From assembly GCF_028867705.1 (NCBI RefSeq), contig NZ_CP066171.1, positions 1,488,001 through 1,552,000 of the forward strand: DNA of 64,000 bases, written 5' to 3'. This DNA comes from Thermoleophilum album (GTDB taxonomy: Bacteria; Actinomycetota; Thermoleophilia; Solirubrobacterales; Thermoleophilaceae). This document shows positions 8,486-17,032 of the stretch, in pieces (positions within the stretch are counted from its first letter, which is position 1; each line of letters starts with the position of its first letter). The translations under genes were made by a program, and so were the position numbers. The notes under the pieces are model-generated. The model worked only from the letters and a program-made list of their open reading frames with translations. It was not told the origin of the DNA and did not search any database.

Positions 8486-9211
8486 ATGCACCTGCTCTTT
8501 CTCGATGAGTCAGGAAAGCCCGACGAGAAGCGGTTCGCGCTGGGCGGAGTAGCTATCCGCGCCGACGAGTGGCGCGTAGTCCGCGACCGCCTCGTCCACG
8601 CCGCGAGCGCGGCCGGCTGGCCGCTCGAGCGCGAGCTCAAGTGGCACGGCATCCGCCGGGGTCTAGTGCCGGGAGCCGTGGCTGACGCTGTGTTCGCCGA
8701 GCTCGCCGCGGCACCGCTCACCTGCTTCGTCTGTGTTCTGCGCCCGCTTGCCGGTAGGCGCCTCCACCCAGAAATGTTCGCCACACCGGAAGACACGTAC
8801 GCCACGGCGCTGATGCTTCTCGCCGAGCGCTTCCAACGCTTCTTAGCGCACAGCGGCAGCTACGGGCTGATAGTGCTCGACTCGCGCCGACCCGAGCTCG
8901 ACGATCGCACCCGCCGCTTCTTCGAGCGTTTACGCGAGGAGGGCACCGAGTACTTGCAGTTCGATCGCCTCGTCGACTGTTTGATGTTCAGCCCCTCGCA
9001 CTTTTCGACCGGTTTGCAGATCGCCGATCTCGTCGTCGGGGTGACGCTCGCGAGCCGCGACCGACTGGGCGATGCGAGCCGCTGGTGGCGCCAGCTCGAG
9101 CCCCGCTTCGCCCGCCATCCGGTGCGGGGGACGATCGAGGGAGTCGGGCTCAAGGAGTTCCCCGAACTGTCGCGTCCGTCGCGGGAGGCGCCGCGCAACT
9201 TGTTTCGCTGA
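8486..9211 (+). CDS. DUF3800 protein
   Basis: 241 residues beginning at ATG 8486 with 'MHLLFLDESGKPDE'. The opening 'LFLDESG' and the later 'QIADLVVGVTLASR' are the two hallmark acidic motifs of DUF3800, a family with an RNase H-like fold that is common on mobile and phage-defence islands. No biochemical role is established that I can cite. It follows the RES toxin on the same strand after ~110 bases and may belong to the same accessory patch. The frame is open further upstream, but that stretch is Arg/Ala-rich and non-conserved, so the later ATG is preferred. Confidence 0.8.
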   Translation: MHLLFLDESGKPDEKRFALGGVAIRADEWRVVRDRLVHAASAAGWPLERELKWHGIRRGLVPGAVADAVFAELAAAPLTCFVCVLRPLAGRRLHPEMFATPEDTYATALMLLAERFQRFLAHSGSYGLIVLDSRRPELDDRTRRFFERLREEGTEYLQFDRLVDCLMFSPSHFSTGLQIADLVVGVTLASRDRLGDASRWWRQLEPRFARHPVRGTIEGVGLKEFPELSRPSREAPRNLFR

Positions 9212-9305
9212 CGGTCTTGGCCACACGTGGAAGCCGCACCGCCCGCACCGCGCCGAACTTACCCCGCTCTGCCGCTGGTCGCGTCCCTACACTGCGCAGG
9301 GGACG

Positions 9306-9575
9306 ATGGTCGCGGTGGCTTTCCTCGGCGACCCGCTGGCCGCGCTCGCGGCCGCAGTTGTGCTGTGGCTGGTTGTGGGTGCGCTGGTGGCGCTGGCGCT
9401 CGGGCGCGTGCTAACAGCGACGCGGGGACGGGACGAAGCGGCCACGAGCGATCTCGACGCGCGCCGCGAGGTCGAGTCGTCGCTCGCCGAGCTGTCGACT
9501 CCGCGACTAGGCTCGACACGAGCGGCAAGCAAACACGCAGAAGCCACGCCCACCGCTGTGGAGCGGCAGCGCTAG
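9306..9575 (+). CDS. Small single-pass membrane protein, unknown function
   Basis: 89 residues. One hydrophobic segment ('LAALAAAVVLWLVVGALVAL', about residues 10-29) is followed by a polar, Arg/Glu/Ser-rich tail. No recognised motif. The start at ATG 9306 gives a compact protein; the longer frame upstream overlaps the DUF3800 gene and looks like a shadow. It sits just before cbiB on the same strand. It could be a real small membrane protein or a chance frame. Confidence 0.4.
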   Translation: MVAVAFLGDPLAALAAAVVLWLVVGALVALALGRVLTATRGRDEAATSDLDARREVESSLAELSTPRLGSTRAASKHAEATPTAVERQR

Positions 9576-9666
9576 CGCTCGGCCAACGAGCGCGCACAGC
9601 GATCGGCGAGTGGCGCCGCCGCGCCCAGCACGCGGCCGGAACGGGGGGCGGGTCACGCGGCGCGGG

Positions 9667-10641
9667 ATGCTGGGAGGGGACGTGCGGGTAGGCGTGCAGC
9701 GTGCTGCGTGGCGGCGGGCGCGCGCGGCGGTCGCGGTGCGCCTCGCCCAGCTCGCTGTGGGCGTCGCTCTCGACCAGCTTCTCGCCGATCCCTCGCGTGG
9801 GCATCCCGTGGCCGGGTTTGGCCGGCTCGCGAGCACGGTGGAGCGCCGCTGGTGGTCGCCGTCGCGCAGGCGGGGCGCCGTCGCGACAGCGCTGCTCGTC
9901 GCCGGCGCCGGGGGTGCGGCAGCAGCGATTGGCGCGACGGGCCGCTCGGCACTGTGGCGGATCGCAAGCGGCGGAGCGATCGTCTGGACTTGTCTCGGCA
10001 GCCGCAGTCTGCTGCGCGAGGCCGAGGCGATCGAGCGTGCGCTCGCCGCCGGCGATCTCGCCAGCGCGCGCGCCCGTCTGCCAGCATTGTGCGGTCGCGA
10101 CCCCCACGAGCTCGACACGACGGGTATTGCGCGCGCGGTGATCGAGTCGCTGGCCGAGAACGCCAACGACGCCGCACTGTCGACGGCCGTGTGGACGCTC
10201 CTCGCCGGCCCACCTGGTGCGGCAGTGCACCGCGCCGCGAACACCCTCGATGGGATGTGGGGCCATCGCAACCGCCGTTACGAGCGGTTCGGTTGGGCGG
10301 CGGCGCGCCTCGACGACTTCCTCGGGTTCGCAGGGGCGCGCGTCGGTGTGCTGCTGGTCGCCGTTCAGGCACGGCGCTTCGGCAGTGCGCCGGCTGCTGT
10401 GTTGCGGGGCGTGCGTCGCGACGCTCGCCGCCACCCGAGCCCCAACGCCGGGCCGCTCAAGGCCGCGTTCGCGGCCGCGCTTGGCGTCCGGCTGGGCGGT
10501 CCGGTGAGCTACTTCGGCGCGCGCACGCCCAGGCCGTGGATCGGCGACGGGCGCGACCCGACGGTCGGCGACCTTGCACGTGCTCGTTCGCTGGCCGCGC
10601 GTTTGTGCTACGGGTGGACACCCGTGGCGCGCCGCTCGTGA
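9667..10641 (+). CDS. cbiB: Adenosylcobinamide-phosphate synthase (CbiB/CobD)
   Basis: Membrane enzyme that attaches (R)-1-amino-2-propanol or its phosphate to adenosylcobyric acid. Conserved stretches are all present: 'HPVAGFGRLAS', 'VIESLAENANDAALSTAVW', 'AANTLDGMWGHRNRRYERFG', 'ARLDDFLGF' and 'RDARRHPSPNAGPLKAAFA'. About 324 residues from ATG 9667, normal for the family; GTG 9610 would add 19 non-conserved residues. It stands apart from the other cob blocks, between a small membrane gene and a secreted-protease gene, so it may have its own promoter. It acts after CobQ (12188-13909) and before CobU (36327-38075). Confidence 0.92.
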   Translation: MLGGDVRVGVQRAAWRRARAAVAVRLAQLAVGVALDQLLADPSRGHPVAGFGRLASTVERRWWSPSRRRGAVATALLVAGAGGAAAAIGATGRSALWRIASGGAIVWTCLGSRSLLREAEAIERALAAGDLASARARLPALCGRDPHELDTTGIARAVIESLAENANDAALSTAVWTLLAGPPGAAVHRAANTLDGMWGHRNRRYERFGWAAARLDDFLGFAGARVGVLLVAVQARRFGSAPAAVLRGVRRDARRHPSPNAGPLKAAFAAALGVRLGGPVSYFGARTPRPWIGDGRDPTVGDLARARSLAARLCYGWTPVARRS

Positions 10642-10695
10642 CCAGCGAGAGGTTGCGTTTGTCAGACAACCAGCTCGGGTAGCGACCTACTGAGC

Positions 10696-12069
10696 GTGAC
10701 AGAGCCAGCGTGGTCTTTGCAGCACCGCCTCCTTTCCCCCTTTTTTCCCTGCGCTCGCTTGTTCGGTCGCGGCGAACGCCACGGCACGGGCACGGGTGTG
10801 GGGGCTCTACGCGTCGTCGGCAGAGGGCTCTCTTCGCACCGGCTTCTCACAACCGGGGCGTGTCTCGCACTTTTCGGCTTTGGCGTGTTCGCACCCGCCG
10901 CAAGCGCCCAGGAGAGCACCTCACATGTCGCCGGCGAGCTGGCCACTCAGGGTGAAAAGCGCGGCAAGCCCGGTTCGCGGGACGTCGTCTTCGCTCGGGC
11001 GGCGGAGACCAGCTGGATGCGCTCGCGCTCCTTAAAGCGGTTTGCACGGCGCCGCGTCCGCCCGGCCCCGCGCTCGGCGTTCGCCGCGATGCGACCGGGA
11101 ACCGGCCCGACGCGCGACGTGGTCGTGCGAGGGAGACGCGCGCTTGCGCTCGCCGCACGCGTGCACGCTGCTAGCGCGGAAATGGTGCGCTACACCTACA
11201 CCGACGCGCACGGCCACGAGTTCGGCATCCAAACATACCCCGGTGTTGCTCCGGAAGAGGCTCTGGACCGGGTCGCCAGCCTGCTCAGCACCGTTCCCCA
11301 CAGCTGGGAGATTGAGCACCTTGAGGTGCTTGTTGTAAATCTGGCGGACATGCCCGCTTACTGCGGCTCTGAGATCGCACAAGCCTGCTACCTACCGCGC
11401 GATCCAGACCGGTCATTCGACGGATGGATGATCGTCGGCTGGGACGATCCGGAGCTACCCCACACCGTCGCCCACGAGTACGGCCACCACATGGACAACC
11501 GGCTTCTCAACATCGCCCATCTGTCGGTGGTGTGCAGCGATTGGTCTGGTGACGGATCGCGGCGCTGGTTCATCGCCCGCGAGTTAAGTGACGACATCTT
11601 TAGCGCAGGTTTTGATTGCATTGCTGGCTCGCCTTGGGAAACCCAACTCGCCGAGCTATATGCCGAGGATTTCGCGGTGCTCGCCGGTTCGAACGGTTGG
11701 GGGCGGATCACAGCTGTACCGCCGCCGAGCGGGGACGTGCTCTCCGAACTGAGCGACGACATCCATGATCCGCTGCTCCCGCGAACGTCGAAGGTTAGGG
11801 GTCGGCTCTCACGTCGCGGCTCGCGCAAAGTCCACCGTTTCCGTGTCCGGATGCCGACGTTTTTCGAGATCAGGCTGAACGGGCCGAAGCGGGCAGAGAT
11901 GAGCATCGCGCTGTACGAGCCCGATTCCCGGAGACCGCTCGCCCGCACGCGTCGGCGGGGGTCGCGGGATTACCTGTTCGTGTTAGGACTGCTGCCTGGC
12001 ACCTACCGCATCGAGGTGCGAGCTGGGCGCGCGGGCGGCACTTATCGGATGTCGGTCGGGCGCCTTTAA
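10696..12069 (+). CDS. Putative secreted zinc metalloprotease (HEYGHH family), copy 2
   Basis: 457 residues, GTG start. A late signal peptide is likely ('LLTTGACLALFGFGVFAPA', ending near residue 71 at ASA-QE). A ~90-residue Arg-rich pro-region follows, then the catalytic domain. 'HEYGHH' lies at 260-265, 'DGSRRWFIARE' near 286, and 'AELYAEDFA' (Glu 320/324) is a candidate third ligand. Four Cys sit in the same contexts as in copy 1 ('YCGSEIAQACYLP', 'VVCSDW', 'FDCIAG'). Residues ~365-457 look like a pre-peptidase C-terminal (PPC-like) beta-sandwich ('VHRFRVRMPTFFEIRLNG', 'GLLPGTYRIEVRAG'). Its third codon positions are visibly less GC-rich than those of the flanking cob genes, a possible sign of different origin. 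Function unknown. Confidence 0.72.
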   Translation: MTEPAWSLQHRLLSPFFPCARLFGRGERHGTGTGVGALRVVGRGLSSHRLLTTGACLALFGFGVFAPAASAQESTSHVAGELATQGEKRGKPGSRDVVFARAAETSWMRSRSLKRFARRRVRPAPRSAFAAMRPGTGPTRDVVVRGRRALALAARVHAASAEMVRYTYTDAHGHEFGIQTYPGVAPEEALDRVASLLSTVPHSWEIEHLEVLVVNLADMPAYCGSEIAQACYLPRDPDRSFDGWMIVGWDDPELPHTVAHEYGHHMDNRLLNIAHLSVVCSDWSGDGSRRWFIARELSDDIFSAGFDCIAGSPWETQLAELYAEDFAVLAGSNGWGRITAVPPPSGDVLSELSDDIHDPLLPRTSKVRGRLSRRGSRKVHRFRVRMPTFFEIRLNGPKRAEMSIALYEPDSRRPLARTRRRGSRDYLFVLGLLPGTYRIEVRAGRAGGTYRMSVGRL

Positions 12070-12187
12070 AAACGATAAAGCCGTTGCGCGGGCGCCGGTA
12101 GCGGCGGGTCCCTTGGTTATGCAGTAGCGGGCCGGCTGACGGGCGGGCAGCACGCCTTGTCGCCGTGCGCCGCCCTACCCTTCCCCC

Positions 12188-13909
12188 GTGCCCGCACCTG
12201 CGCTGCTCGTCCTCGGCACCACCTCCGACGCTGGCAAGACCACCGTTGTCGCCGGTCTTTGCCGGTGGCTGGCGCGTCAGGGGCTGCGCGTGGCGCCGTT
12301 TAAGGCGCAGAACATGGCGCTGAACTCGACTGTCGCCGCCGATGGTGGCGAGATCGCGCGCGCCCAGGCGATGCAGGCGGCGGCGTGCGGGGTTGAGCCC
12401 GAGACGGCGATGAACCCGATCCTGCTGAAGCCGTCGGGCCCCCGCCACAGCCAGGTGGTGGTGATGGGTAAGCCGCTCACCGATGCCGACGCACGCAGCT
12501 ACCACAAGCTGAAGCCGAAGCTGATGCCGATCGTGCTCGAGGCGCTGGCCGATCTGCGCTCGCGCTATGACGTGGTGATCTGCGAGGGCGCGGGCAGCCC
12601 GGCCGAGGTGAACCTGCGCGAGCACGACATCGCGAACATGGGGCTTGCGCGCGCCGCCGACCTGCCGGCGATCCTGGTGGCGGATATCGACCGCGGCGGC
12701 GTGTTCGCGCAGATCGTCGGCACGCTCGAGGTGCTCGACCCGGCCGACCGCGAGCACATCAAGGGTTTCGTGATCAACAAGTTCCGCGGCGACCCCGAGG
12801 TCTTGCGCCCAGGGCTCGAGTGGCTCGAGCAGCGCACCGGCCGCCCGGTGCTCGGCGTGCTGCCCTATCTCGAGGGGCTGTGGCTCGACGCCGAGGATTC
12901 GCTAGCACTACCGGGCGCGGACGCGGTAGCGGGCGCAGTGGCGGCGCCGGCTTGGGGCGGAGCGGCCAACGAGGGCGCCGCGGCGGGCGAGGGCGCCGCA
13001 CCGGGCGAGGGCGCCGCGGCCGGCAGCGGCGCCGACCGAGCGCCGGCGCTCGACATCGCCGTCGTGCGCCTGCGCTGGATCAGCAACTTCACCGATTTCG
13101 ACCCGCTGCGCTTCGAGCCGGGCGTGCGCCTCTACTACACGCGCTCGCCGGCCGACATCGAGCGCGCCGATCTTGTGATCCTGCCGGGAACGAAGGCGAC
13201 GGTCGGGGATCTCGAGCTGCTGCGGCGCGATGGGCTCGCCGACGCGCTGGTGCGCCGCGCCCACGCCGGGCGCCCGATCCTCGGGATCTGCGGCGGCTAC
13301 CAGATGCTCGGCGAGCGGATCGTCGACGAGGTCGAATCGCAGCGGGGAACCGTGCCCGGCCTCGGTCTGCTGCCGGTAGAGACCGTGTTCGAGCGCGACA
13401 AGATCGTCCGCCGCCGCCGCGGCCACTCGCCGTTCTTTGGTGGCGCCCCGGCCGAGGGGTACGAGATCAGGCATGGGAGGCCGCGGCCAAGCGCGATCTG
13501 GGCTGCGGGCGAGCCACGCAACGCGCGCCTGGATCCGCCGGCGCACCGCGCCGCGAGCGAAAGCGCCGACATCCGCACCGCCCCCGCGACCACCACCGCG
13601 CCGCTACCCGTCTTCGTCTCACACGACGGCGAGCCCGACGGCTGCGCGGTCGGCGCGGTGGTCGGAACGTCGTGGCACGGGGTGCTCGAGGGGGATGAGG
13701 TGAGGGGGGTGGTTCTCGCATGGGCGTCTGCGCGCGACGGCCTTGGCTCGAGCGAACGCTTCTCCTCGTCTCAACGGTCCCGTTCTCGCCGACAGTTCAG
13801 CGCTCGGCGTGACCGGCAGCTCGATCTGCTAGCCGAAGCATCGGCGCAGGCGATCGATGCGGTGACTGTCGAATCGTTGCTTCGGAAGCAGGAAAGCTGC
13901 GGGGCTTGA
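12188..13909 (+). CDS. cobQ: Cobyric acid synthase
   Basis: Glutamine-dependent amidation of adenosylcobyrinate a,c-diamide at four side chains. The N-terminal synthetase domain has the P-loop 'GTTSDAGKTT' (residues ~9-18), 'PFKAQNMALNS' and 'EGAGSPAEVNLRE'. The C-terminal class I amidotransferase-like domain has 'LGICGGYQMLG' with the nucleophile Cys, then 'FVSHDGEPDGC'. GTG start at 12188. At 573 residues it is longer than usual (~490) for two reasons: a linker insert (about 245-285) containing three 18-bp tandem repeats (12971-13024, peptide EGAAAG/EGAAPG/EGAAAG), and an extra ~55-residue Ser/Arg-rich C-terminus. It lies alone between the protease gene and the CRISPR locus. Confidence 0.93.
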   Translation: MPAPALLVLGTTSDAGKTTVVAGLCRWLARQGLRVAPFKAQNMALNSTVAADGGEIARAQAMQAAACGVEPETAMNPILLKPSGPRHSQVVVMGKPLTDADARSYHKLKPKLMPIVLEALADLRSRYDVVICEGAGSPAEVNLREHDIANMGLARAADLPAILVADIDRGGVFAQIVGTLEVLDPADREHIKGFVINKFRGDPEVLRPGLEWLEQRTGRPVLGVLPYLEGLWLDAEDSLALPGADAVAGAVAAPAWGGAANEGAAAGEGAAPGEGAAAGSGADRAPALDIAVVRLRWISNFTDFDPLRFEPGVRLYYTRSPADIERADLVILPGTKATVGDLELLRRDGLADALVRRAHAGRPILGICGGYQMLGERIVDEVESQRGTVPGLGLLPVETVFERDKIVRRRRGHSPFFGGAPAEGYEIRHGRPRPSAIWAAGEPRNARLDPPAHRAASESADIRTAPATTTAPLPVFVSHDGEPDGCAVGAVVGTSWHGVLEGDEVRGVVLAWASARDGLGSSERFSSSQRSRSRRQFSARRDRQLDLLAEASAQAIDAVTVESLLRKQESCGA

Positions 13910-14236
13910 CGCTGCCCAACTCGGTGCGCCGGGACACTGCGGCATAAGCCTGAGGTGTACCTACTGCGACTCCCATACACACGGGTCGGTCGCACGCGCC
14001 CGCGGCCTTAGGTTTGGCTGGGCAGTGCCGAACCGAATACCCGTACCTCCTCGGTCACGCGTCCGAGTCCGTCCAACCCCAGAGCTAGGCTCCACGTCGC
14101 GTCGGTGATTGCGCGTGTCAGGAACGCCGGTCACCGTACGACGTGGATTAAGGCTGCGCGAGGTGGCGACGACGATGTAGCGCCTGCGCGAAACCACTCG
14201 ACCCCGACCTTCTGAAAGACCCGAGGAGGAGGGCTC
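13910..14236 (+). promoter_or_regulatory. Intergenic region upstream of the cas operon
   Basis: 327 bases with no credible gene and no tRNA-like fold that I can see. It must hold the cobQ terminator and the promoter of the six-gene cas operon, though no textbook -35/-10 pair stands out. The only firm element is a strong ribosome binding site, GAGGAGGAG, 6-8 bases before the csb1 ATG. Confidence 0.5.
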
Positions 14237-15442
14237 ATGAACGGCTTGATGGAACTTAGCGAGCACCTCGAGGCTGGCGGAGCCGCCACGCTCAACTTGC
14301 CCGCTACCTATCCCGTGCAGCCTGGCGCCGTAGTCGCGCCCGCGCGGTATGAAGCACGGGGCGCCGCGACCTTTGTGTTCGAGACTCGCTTCGTCGACGG
14401 AGACTTCCGTCGCACCGTCCTCATCGATTCCAAACAGTCGCAGTCAAACCGCGCCGAGGAGGGGCTTCTACTCGCACGCCGTGTCGGTGGCCCCGCGCGT
14501 CTGATACCCACGATTCGCGTGAGGTATCCGCACCGCGAGCTGACTGACCTCGAGCTCCCGCACCGCGCCTTCGACGCGCACATCCGTTTCGCGACCCAGA
14601 ACGGCGAGCCGGTTGTGAGGAAAGAGTGGTACCAGCGGTTGCGGGACTCCCAACACGATGATCTGTCCGCCGTGTTCACGACGTCCCCCACGTCGCTCGC
14701 CTTCGGAGCGTGGGACTCCTCCCGTCAGCAGCGACAGCTGCGGCTCCGCGGCCTATACGTATCAGAGCTTTTTGGCGTGGTCGACGACCGTCCGGATGCC
14801 GACCCGATCTCGAGGCGGTCGGGCGCTCGTCTCGACCCTCTGGGTCAAAACATCTACCTGACGCCCGAGGCAGCGCGAAGGCTCGCCCAAACGCAACAGG
14901 GCGAGATGTCTCCGAAGACGCTCGCTGACTTCGAGAGCAAGATCAAGAATCAGGAGAAAAAGAGCAAGACAAGCGAAGGTCAGGAACCGACCATCTCGGC
15001 GGCACCACTCGGTCTCGGCGGTATCCCGCCGGGCACCGAAACTCCCTTCGGCGTCTCTGTGCCCGAGGTTCGCCGGGTGCGCACCATCTCGCTCGCCGGC
15101 CTTCGGCGCTTGCGCTTCGGTGGCTCGCACGAAGACGACGTGAAGGCACGAACCGCACTGCTCGCGATGATCCTTCTCGGCGCTGCCTACGCCGATCAGA
15201 ACCCCGAGATCCGCGCCTACTGCGACGTCGGCACCCCCCGCACGCGGGTGTTGCTGGACGACGAGGAAAGGGACGATCTCGACCTGTCGGTCGAAGCTTG
15301 CACCGAGTTCCTCGAGGGCGCGATCAGCGAGCTGCCCGAGCGCCTCGCCTGGCGGGGGCAGGAACAGGTCGTGGACGGCGATCCCGAGCTCGCTAAAGGG
15401 GCCGTCGAAGACAGCGGCACCGAATCGAGTGGCACGGAGTAG
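14237..15442 (+). CDS. csb1: Type I-G Cas7 (Csb1/GSU0053 family)
   Basis: First gene of the cas operon, 401 residues, ATG behind a strong GAGGAGGAG site. It matches the Csb1/Cas7 backbone protein of type I-G (formerly I-U): 'ATFVFETRFVDGDFRRTVLIDSKQSQSNRAEEGL' is a recognisable family region (seen here around residues 46-80), and 'RLRFGGSHEDDVKARTALLA' appears near 290. Several copies are expected to polymerise along the crRNA to form the Cascade filament. A Lys/Glu-rich charged stretch (about 232-252) is likely a loop. csb2 follows after ~25 bases. Confidence 0.85.
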   Translation: MNGLMELSEHLEAGGAATLNLPATYPVQPGAVVAPARYEARGAATFVFETRFVDGDFRRTVLIDSKQSQSNRAEEGLLLARRVGGPARLIPTIRVRYPHRELTDLELPHRAFDAHIRFATQNGEPVVRKEWYQRLRDSQHDDLSAVFTTSPTSLAFGAWDSSRQQRQLRLRGLYVSELFGVVDDRPDADPISRRSGARLDPLGQNIYLTPEAARRLAQTQQGEMSPKTLADFESKIKNQEKKSKTSEGQEPTISAAPLGLGGIPPGTETPFGVSVPEVRRVRTISLAGLRRLRFGGSHEDDVKARTALLAMILLGAAYADQNPEIRAYCDVGTPRTRVLLDDEERDDLDLSVEACTEFLEGAISELPERLAWRGQEQVVDGDPELAKGAVEDSGTESSGTE

Positions 15443-15466
15443 CAGCCGCGACGCGGCTTGGCGACC

Positions 15467-17032
15467 ATGGGACAGGCGCCCGCACTGGTCATCGAAGTGC
15501 GGTTCCCGTTGGGCATCTATCAGGGAGCCGCGTTGGGCAGGATCGAGCTGCTGCCGTCACCGGCGCGGCTTTTCGAGGCGTTCGTGGCGGCAGCCGCAGC
15601 CGGGCCCTACGCAGTGAGCGCCCCCATCGATGTCAGCTCCGAGGAGGCTCGCCGACTTAAGGTTCCGAAGGGAGCTACCGTCCTCTCGCCGCGGGACGAA
15701 GACATCGCGGCCCTGCGATGGCTCGAGGAGCACGAGCCGCTCGGAGTGTCGTTGCCCGGAGCGGAACCTCGCCCTTGCCAGCCAGAGCGGGTCAACAGGT
15801 ACCGAGTCAAAGCAGGCATCTCCAACGAACCGGACGACTTCGAGCCGCGCGTAGCCGTGCCAGGGGTGATCGAGTACGCGTGGCCTAGCGCCCCGCCCGA
15901 AGTCGAGCAGCGACTCGCCCTGCTGGCGCGCGAAATCACCCATGTCGGGCGGGCCGACTCGATCGCGATCGTGACGGTGCGATCCGGCTCTTTCGACCCG
16001 GCATCGCCGAACGCCCTCGCCCTGCACACCACGCGCGGGCGCGGGACCATCGTCCGCGTCCCCCAACAGGGTCGGCTCGACAATCTCCTGCTCAACCACA
16101 TTCGTCTGACCTGCGTTGCGGGAAAACACGGCAAGGAGTCAAAATCGAGACCGGCGGACCGCGTGACATCCCCGCTGTTGACCGGAACCGGCGAGCGGCG
16201 CCTTGCCCCTCTGCGGGGAGCCGCCCGTTGGCCCTACGACGAGGTTCTCGCGCTACCCCTCAAGCTGAGCCCGCAGCACTGGGTGTTGCGACGCGAGTAC
16301 CGAGTGCCCTTCGCAGCGGCGATCCACAAGGCGATCGTGCGGAGGATCGGAAGCGCGGTACCCGAGTTCGTCCGCGGCAAGGAGGGCGAGAACCCGCTGC
16401 GGGGCCCTGGTCACCTGGCCATCCAGCCGCTACGCCGCAGGGACCAAGCGCTGGTGGCATTAGCTATACCCGCACACGTTTCCGACGCCGACCGCGCCGT
16501 GCTGCTCGAAGCGCTCGAAGATGGGCTCGTCGTCGCGTTCGCCAAACGCAAGATCGTCCTCGATCCTCCCGTTCGCGAAAGCGCTCTGCCCTTCTGGAGC
16601 ACTCGCGACGCCTGGATGCAGAGCAGCGTCCCCGTCGTTCTCGACGCGCCCGGTTATCCGCGCAAATTCCCGTGGACTCTCGAGGACGCGACGCTGTGCT
16701 CGATCGGTTATGCGATGCGGGGCGTGCTCGAGCGACGAGACACCGAGCCAAGCTCAGATGTCCCTCAACTCGAGTGGGGTACCGGATGGGAGTTCCGGCG
16801 CAAGCTGGTCGACCATCTGCGCGAGCACTGCGGCGTGCGAGCACGAGTCAAGCGAGTCTTGAAATCGCCTGCGCCTTACTTCTACAAGGCGCGCGAAGGT
16901 GAGCTGATCGTCGCTGTCAACTGCGTCGTCGACCTCGGGGCTCTCGCGCCCGAGCCGGGCGGGTTCCTAGCGCTCGGCAAGGCGCGGCACGTGGGCGGCG
17001 GACTCCTCGAACCTAACGGGAGCGCGACGTGA
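15467..17032 (+). CDS. csb2: Type I-G Cas5-Cas6 fusion (Csb2/GSU0054 family)
   Basis: 521 residues. The N-terminal part ('ALVIEVRFPLGIYQGA', 'PSPARLFEAFVAAA') is Cas5-like and would cap the 5' handle of the crRNA. The C-terminal part ends with the glycine-rich RAMP motif 'FLALGKARHVGGGLLEP' typical of the Cas6 endonuclease that cuts pre-crRNA. Such fusions define type I-G. ATG 15467 is preferred; TTG 15458 is an alternative. The stop overlaps the cas3 GTG by four bases. The repeat RNA it must recognise forms a strong 9-bp hairpin (see the array). Confidence 0.86.
   Translation: MGQAPALVIEVRFPLGIYQGAALGRIELLPSPARLFEAFVAAAAAGPYAVSAPIDVSSEEARRLKVPKGATVLSPRDEDIAALRWLEEHEPLGVSLPGAEPRPCQPERVNRYRVKAGISNEPDDFEPRVAVPGVIEYAWPSAPPEVEQRLALLAREITHVGRADSIAIVTVRSGSFDPASPNALALHTTRGRGTIVRVPQQGRLDNLLLNHIRLTCVAGKHGKESKSRPADRVTSPLLTGTGERRLAPLRGAARWPYDEVLALPLKLSPQHWVLRREYRVPFAAAIHKAIVRRIGSAVPEFVRGKEGENPLRGPGHLAIQPLRRRDQALVALAIPAHVSDADRAVLLEALEDGLVVAFAKRKIVLDPPVRESALPFWSTRDAWMQSSVPVVLDAPGYPRKFPWTLEDATLCSIGYAMRGVLERRDTEPSSDVPQLEWGTGWEFRRKLVDHLREHCGVRARVKRVLKSPAPYFYKAREGELIVAVNCVVDLGALAPEPGGFLALGKARHVGGGLLEPNGSAT

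Noticed and set aside
12070-12187. A cobalamin riboswitch before cobQ
   Set aside because: Neither GCCACTG nor a B12 box is present in the 118 bases, unlike the clear example before cbtB.
13910-14236. Possible tRNA or small RNA gene before the cas operon
   Set aside because: No cloverleaf or stable long hairpin could be drawn; treated as promoter region only.
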